This document shows positions 7,432-10,307 of a stretch of DNA of 10,307 bases, piece by piece (positions within the stretch are counted from its first letter, which is position 1; every line of letters starts with the position of its first letter). This stretch comes from Gammaproteobacteria bacterium UBA2168 (lineage in GTDB: Bacteria; Pseudomonadota; Gammaproteobacteria; Pseudomonadales; Azotimanducaceae). A model generated the notes under the pieces. It searched no databases. It worked only from the letters and a program-made list of their open reading frames with translations, and was not told the origin of the DNA. A program made the translations under genes and the position numbers. The DNA lies in contig DCWG01000129.1 of the NCBI GenBank assembly GCA_002327525.1, forward strand, positions 27,649 to 37,955, in the 5' to 3' direction.

Positions 7432-7478
7432 ATTTCAATATTCCTGAGTAACACTTGACATTCGAGTGAAGCTAATAA
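7432..7478 (+). promoter_or_regulatory. Conserved upstream element 1 (before the crotonase)
   Basis: This element matches the one at 9340 in 32 of 37 bases (7432-7468 against 9340-9376), including the 17-base core CACTTGACATTCGAGTG (7452-7468). TTGACA lies at 7455-7460 and TAATAA at 7473-7478, only 12 bases apart, so they are not an ordinary -35/-10 pair. The core may be an operator, with TGACA-TTCGAG-TGAAG as a degraded inverted repeat. It lies 56 bp before the crotonase ATG, in a 159-bp gap where I see no convincing terminator. Confidence 0.6.
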
Positions 7479-7534
7479 ACCCTTGGCCGCCACGTGACCG
7501 CTTCACCAGTGAGACAAACAGACAGAGACAAACC

Positions 7535-8332
7535 ATGACCGATTTCAGTTCCTATCAGTTTCTCGAGGTCTCGATCGACGACGGTGTGGCGACGATCACG
7601 CTGAATCGCCCGAAACTTCGTAACGCCGCACACGATCCCATGCATCAGGAGCTGGAGACCATATTCTCCGACGTGGGTGCCATCGACTCGGTTCGCGCCA
7701 TCGTGCTGACCGGCGCCGGTGAGGCGTTCTGCGCAGGCGGAGATGCCTCATCCATGGATTCCGGCGAGTTCATGCCGAGCGGACCCCGCATTCCATTCAA
7801 CGGCGTACGCCGGTTGGTCAATCACATGCTCGATGTCGAGCAGCCGATCATCGGCGCCATCAACGGTGACGCGGCCGGGCTCGGCGCGACGCTCGCGCTG
7901 ATGTGTGACATCACCTTCGTCGCTGAAACCGCCCGAATCGGCGATACCCACGTCAAGATGGGACTCGTGGCGGGGGACGGCGGCGCGATCATCTGGCCCG
8001 CACTCATCGGCATGGCCCGCGCCAAGCAGTATCTGTTCACCGGTGACTGGATATCGGGAAGCGAGGCCGAACGCATCGGGCTGGTGAATTTCGCATTGCC
8101 GACACCCGAGGTACTCCCCAAGGCGAATGCCTTCGCACGCAGGATGGCTGATGGCGCGCCCATGGCGATCCGGTGGACGAAGTACTCGATGAACAAGCTG
8201 TTGCGAGAACAGGTCAACCTGGCACTGGATACATCGATGTTTCTCGAGGCGGCAACCATGGGCACCGAGGATCTGAAGGAAGCTGCCAGCGCCTTTCTCG
8301 ACAAACGCCCGGCCAGATTCCAGGGCCGGTAA
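7535..8332 (+). CDS. Crotonase-superfamily protein (annotated enoyl-CoA hydratase/isomerase-like) with atypical active site
   Basis: This 265-residue protein has the crotonase fold: VATITLNRP (18-26), the first oxyanion-hole segment AFCAGGD (64-70), the second at GDAAGLGATLAL (111-122), and a C-terminal helical region. The two hydratase Glu residues are absent: the GGCELA position reads GLGATLA, and the QPE position reads DTH. Instead it has His139 (GDTHV) and Asp148 (AGDGG), nine residues apart, and Glu238. I recall His145, Asp154 and Glu244 as active-site residues of 6-oxocamphor hydrolase, a crotonase that cleaves a cyclic beta-diketone; all three are offset by the same six residues. A C-C hydrolase or other non-hydratase role is therefore possible, though many uncharacterised homologues share this pattern. 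Start choice: ATG 7535 gives a normal N-terminus, and an in-frame ATG at 7466 lies within the upstream element. The decayed ligase follows 22 bp later. Confidence 0.88.
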   Translation: MTDFSSYQFLEVSIDDGVATITLNRPKLRNAAHDPMHQELETIFSDVGAIDSVRAIVLTGAGEAFCAGGDASSMDSGEFMPSGPRIPFNGVRRLVNHMLDVEQPIIGAINGDAAGLGATLALMCDITFVAETARIGDTHVKMGLVAGDGGAIIWPALIGMARAKQYLFTGDWISGSEAERIGLVNFALPTPEVLPKANAFARRMADGAPMAIRWTKYSMNKLLREQVNLALDTSMFLEAATMGTEDLKEAASAFLDKRPARFQGR

Positions 8333-8354
8333 TCGCAAGCGTGGCCGTTCCTCG

Positions 8355-9320
8355 ATGAGCGCACCCCTCACCAGGTCGTACTATCCGGCCGATACATCCC
8401 AGCCAGTGCACGATTCGACTGTCGCCAGCATACTGCGCCAGGCGGCCATGGATCATCCCGGCTGGACCGGACTCGTGGCTGGTGACACTTTCGGCGAGCC
8501 CACCGGCGCTGGACCTTCGCCGAGATGTATTCACAGGCAGGCCACTGCGCAAACGCGCTGCTCACGCGATTTGAGCCTGGCGAACACATTGCGCTCCGGG
8601 CACCCAACCTACCCGAATGGGTGATCGTCCAGCTCGCCGTGGGCATGGCCGGTATGGTGCTGGTGCTCCTGAATCCGGCCTACTAGCGCCCCGAACTGGG
8701 GTAAGCGCTACACCAATCGCAGGCGACGGGCATCTTCTTCGTACCCAAGTACAGAAACAACCCGCTGGCGGACTGGGTAGACGATGCGATACGCACGAAT
8801 TCGACTTTGCGCCATGCCATCTCTTTCGACGACTGGGAGATGTTCTACACCAGCGGCTCGTAGACTCGGGCCCTACCGGAGGTAACCCTCACGGATACGG
8901 CTTTGATTCAATACACCTCCGAAACCACCGGTGCTCCCAAGGGGGCACGGCTGCATCACCGCGGGGTAACCAACAATGGCCGGTTCATCGGCATAAGCCT
9001 CTGTTTGCAGCCGGGTGGCGCCTTCCTGAACCCCTGCCACTGTTTCACGCCGCGGGATGCGTGGTCGCCGTCCTCGGTGCACTCACCAACTCCGCGACGC
9101 TGATCCTGCCAGAGGTATTCGAACCGGGCCTGGTGCTCGATATGTGTGAGCGCGAGCGTAGCACCGTCATGGGCCGCGTTCCCACCGTACTCATCACCAT
9201 GATGGAGCATCCCGAGTTCAGCATGCGAAATCTCGGTTCCCTGAAGACCATCGGCGGTGGCGGAGCATCGGTACCCACGACGCTGGTCGGCAATATCGAA
9301 CAGACTCTCGGCATCGAGAC
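8355..9320 (+). pseudogene. Decayed and 3'-truncated acyl-CoA ligase (AMP-forming)
   Basis: Conceptual translation across three frame segments gives a recognisable ANL ligase: SYYPADTSQPVHDSTVASIL, then RWTFAEMYSQAGHCANALL and LRAPNLPEWVIVQLA, then LNPAY, IFFVPKYRNNPLADW, the phosphate loop YTSETTGAPKGA, PLPLFHAAGCVVAVLGAL, and LGSLKTIGGGGASVP. It is broken by a frameshift near 8497-8504, TAG at 8684, TAA at 8702, TAG at 8861, and a one-base loss near the C run at 9031-9034. The loop's usual Gly is Glu (GAA, 8921-8923). Homology stops near 9320, so the last 200 or more residues, with the adenine and hinge motifs and the catalytic Lys, are missing. It cannot make an active ligase. Short spacing after the crotonase suggests it was once cotranscribed. 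It seems a different subfamily from the intact ligase at 527-2080. Confidence 0.88.
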
Positions 9321-9339
9321 ATCAGGCTCTGACGCCACC

Positions 9340-9388
9340 ATTTCAGTTTTACTGAGTGTCACTTGACATTCGAGTGTCAGTCTAATAA
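9340..9388 (+). promoter_or_regulatory. Conserved upstream element 2 (before the second ACAD)
   Basis: This is the second copy of the element at 7432. It holds TTGACA (9363-9368) and TAATAA (9383-9388), 14 bases apart against 12 in copy 1. Here the core forms a perfect inverted repeat, TGACA-TTCGAG-TGTCA (9364-9379), and GAGTGTCA is also directly repeated (9354-9361 and 9372-9379). Such palindromes are typical of TetR-type regulators of fatty-acid genes, but no regulator gene is in the window. It lies 32 bp before the ACAD start. Confidence 0.65.
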
Positions 9389-9420
9389 TTTGCGGGGCAT
9401 GACCCAGCCAGGAGAACGGC

Positions 9421-10307
9421 ATGCAGCCGGTACTATCTGAAGAACACGAGATGATGCGCCATGCAGTCGCCGATCTGGTGGAACGCGAGGTGAAGCCCAA
9501 CGCCCTTCAATGGGAGCGCGACGGGGAAGTTCCCCGCAGCCTGTTCAGCAAACTTGCCGAGCTCGGCTACCTGGGTGTGCGCCTTTCGCCGGAGTTTGGT
9601 GGCGGCGGCCAGGATTTCTGGTTCACTGCCGTGCTGCTTCAGGAACTGATGAAAAGCGGTTCCATCGGTGTCGCCGTCGCCATCATGGCGCACGCCGAAT
9701 TCGCCACCAAGGTCATTGACCGGGGCGGTTCGAGCGCGCTAAAGGAAAAATACGTCCGCCCGGCGGCGGAAGGAAAACTGATCGGAGCACTCGGCGTCTC
9801 GGAACCGGATGCCGGCAGCGATGTCGCCGCACTCAAGACCCGGGCGGTTCGAGACGGTAGCGATTACGTCATCAACGGATCGAAACTCTACATCAGCAAC
9901 GGCACCATCGCCGACTACATCACCACGGCGGTGCGCACGGGCGGAGAGGGACATCGCGGCATCTCACTCATCGTCGTCCCGGCCGACAGCGAGGGGCTTA
10001 CACGCCGGCGGCTGCAGAAGATCGGCACGCACGCCTCCGACACGGCCGAGATCTTCTTCGATGACGTTCGCGTACCAGCGAGCAATCTCGTCGGCGAAGA
10101 GAACAGGGGCTTCGGCCTCATCATGGGTGGATTCGAGGGCGAGCGGCTGGTGCTTTCCGTCATGGCCTGCTCGCAGGCCCGCATGCTCTTCGAGGAAGCG
10201 CGCAGATGGGGTCACGACCGACAGGCCTTCGGCCAACCACTACTTGGATTTCAGGTCTGGCAACACCGGCTCGCGGATGTCCTGACCAACATCGAAGCCG
10301 CTGAAGC
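9421..10307 (+). CDS. Acyl-CoA dehydrogenase, second copy, 3' end outside the window
   Basis: The frame is open for 295 complete codons from ATG 9421 to the window edge, where it is cut before the C-terminal domain ends. It would oxidise an acyl-CoA to enoyl-CoA using FAD. Motifs: LAELGYLGVRLSPEFGGGG (near 42-60), the flavin/substrate motif ALGVSEPDAGSDVA, NGSKLYISNGTIADY, and the segment RQAFGQPLLGFQVWQHRLAD. Glu241 in FEGERLVL sits at the isovaleryl/long-chain-type base position; the C-terminal position is not visible. AGGAGA lies five bases before the ATG (9410-9415), the best ribosome-binding site in the window. It is clearly not a recent duplicate of the ACAD at 6206, because the sequences differ throughout. 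It has its own upstream element just after the truncated ligase. Confidence 0.92.
   Translation, partial: MQPVLSEEHEMMRHAVADLVEREVKPNALQWERDGEVPRSLFSKLAELGYLGVRLSPEFGGGGQDFWFTAVLLQELMKSGSIGVAVAIMAHAEFATKVIDRGGSSALKEKYVRPAAEGKLIGALGVSEPDAGSDVAALKTRAVRDGSDYVINGSKLYISNGTIADYITTAVRTGGEGHRGISLIVVPADSEGLTRRRLQKIGTHASDTAEIFFDDVRVPASNLVGEENRGFGLIMGGFEGERLVLSVMACSQARMLFEEARRWGHDRQAFGQPLLGFQVWQHRLADVLTNIEAAE

Noticed and set aside
7376..7440. A rho-independent terminator after the first ACAD, around CCCCGGGG
   Set aside because: The palindrome is short and not followed by a T run.
7455..7478. TTGACA and TAATAA as a standard sigma70 promoter
   Set aside because: The spacer is 12 bases here and 14 in the second copy, against about 17 expected.
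1..9320. TAG reassigned as a sense codon in this organism
   Set aside because: The intact ligase terminates at TAG, and the decayed ligase carries TAA and frameshifts as well as TAG, so ordinary gene decay explains the interrupted frames better.

Overview
The window is a roughly 60% GC, gene-dense bacterial segment encoding catabolism of CoA thioesters. The acyl-CoA ligase, DUF35/thiolase-like pair and isovaleryl-type acyl-CoA dehydrogenases suggest a heterotrophic proteobacterium, perhaps a gammaproteobacterium, that degrades lipids, terpenoids or steroids. That placement is inferred from gene content and base composition only. I see no rRNA, tRNA, CRISPR array, insertion sequence or phage gene. 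No gene-free stretch exceeds 300 bases.

Layout. Positions 1-6116 hold a leftward block, read from right to left: an exported tannase/feruloyl-esterase-family protein (6116-4515), a thiolase-fold protein of the Ltp2 aldolase type (4518-3385), its likely DUF35 zinc-ribbon partner (3374-2922), a small citrate-synthase-fold protein of the 'citryl-CoA lyase' type (2919-2077), and an acyl-CoA ligase (2080-527). Then, after 158 bp, comes a carboxymuconolactone-decarboxylase-like frame with two internal amber codons, cut by the window edge. The first five genes are joined by 4-bp ATGA overlaps or gaps of at most 10 bp, so they look like one translationally coupled operon. A divergent control region (6117-6205) separates it from rightward genes: an isovaleryl-CoA-dehydrogenase-type ACAD (6206-7375), an atypical crotonase (7535-8332), a badly decayed second acyl-CoA ligase (8355-about 9320), and a second ACAD (9421 to the window end). 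Two nearly identical upstream elements (7432-7478 and 9340-9388) precede the crotonase and the second ACAD and may be shared operator/promoter sites.

How the genes may work together (inference). The exported esterase could release an acid from an ester, the ligase would make its CoA thioester, the ACADs would introduce a double bond, and the crotonase and the thiolase-fold/DUF35 pair would add water to or cleave C-C bonds. Notably, the three enzymes expected to act on carbon-carbon bonds or carbon skeletons all lack the textbook catalytic residues of their folds. The thiolase has lost Cys/His/Cys and has a Tyr pair, the crotonase has lost both Glu residues but has a His/Asp pair, and the citrate-synthase-like protein keeps one His of the triad. 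This suggests a specialised pathway, perhaps for a branched or alicyclic side chain, rather than ordinary beta-oxidation. The substrate cannot be read from the sequence.
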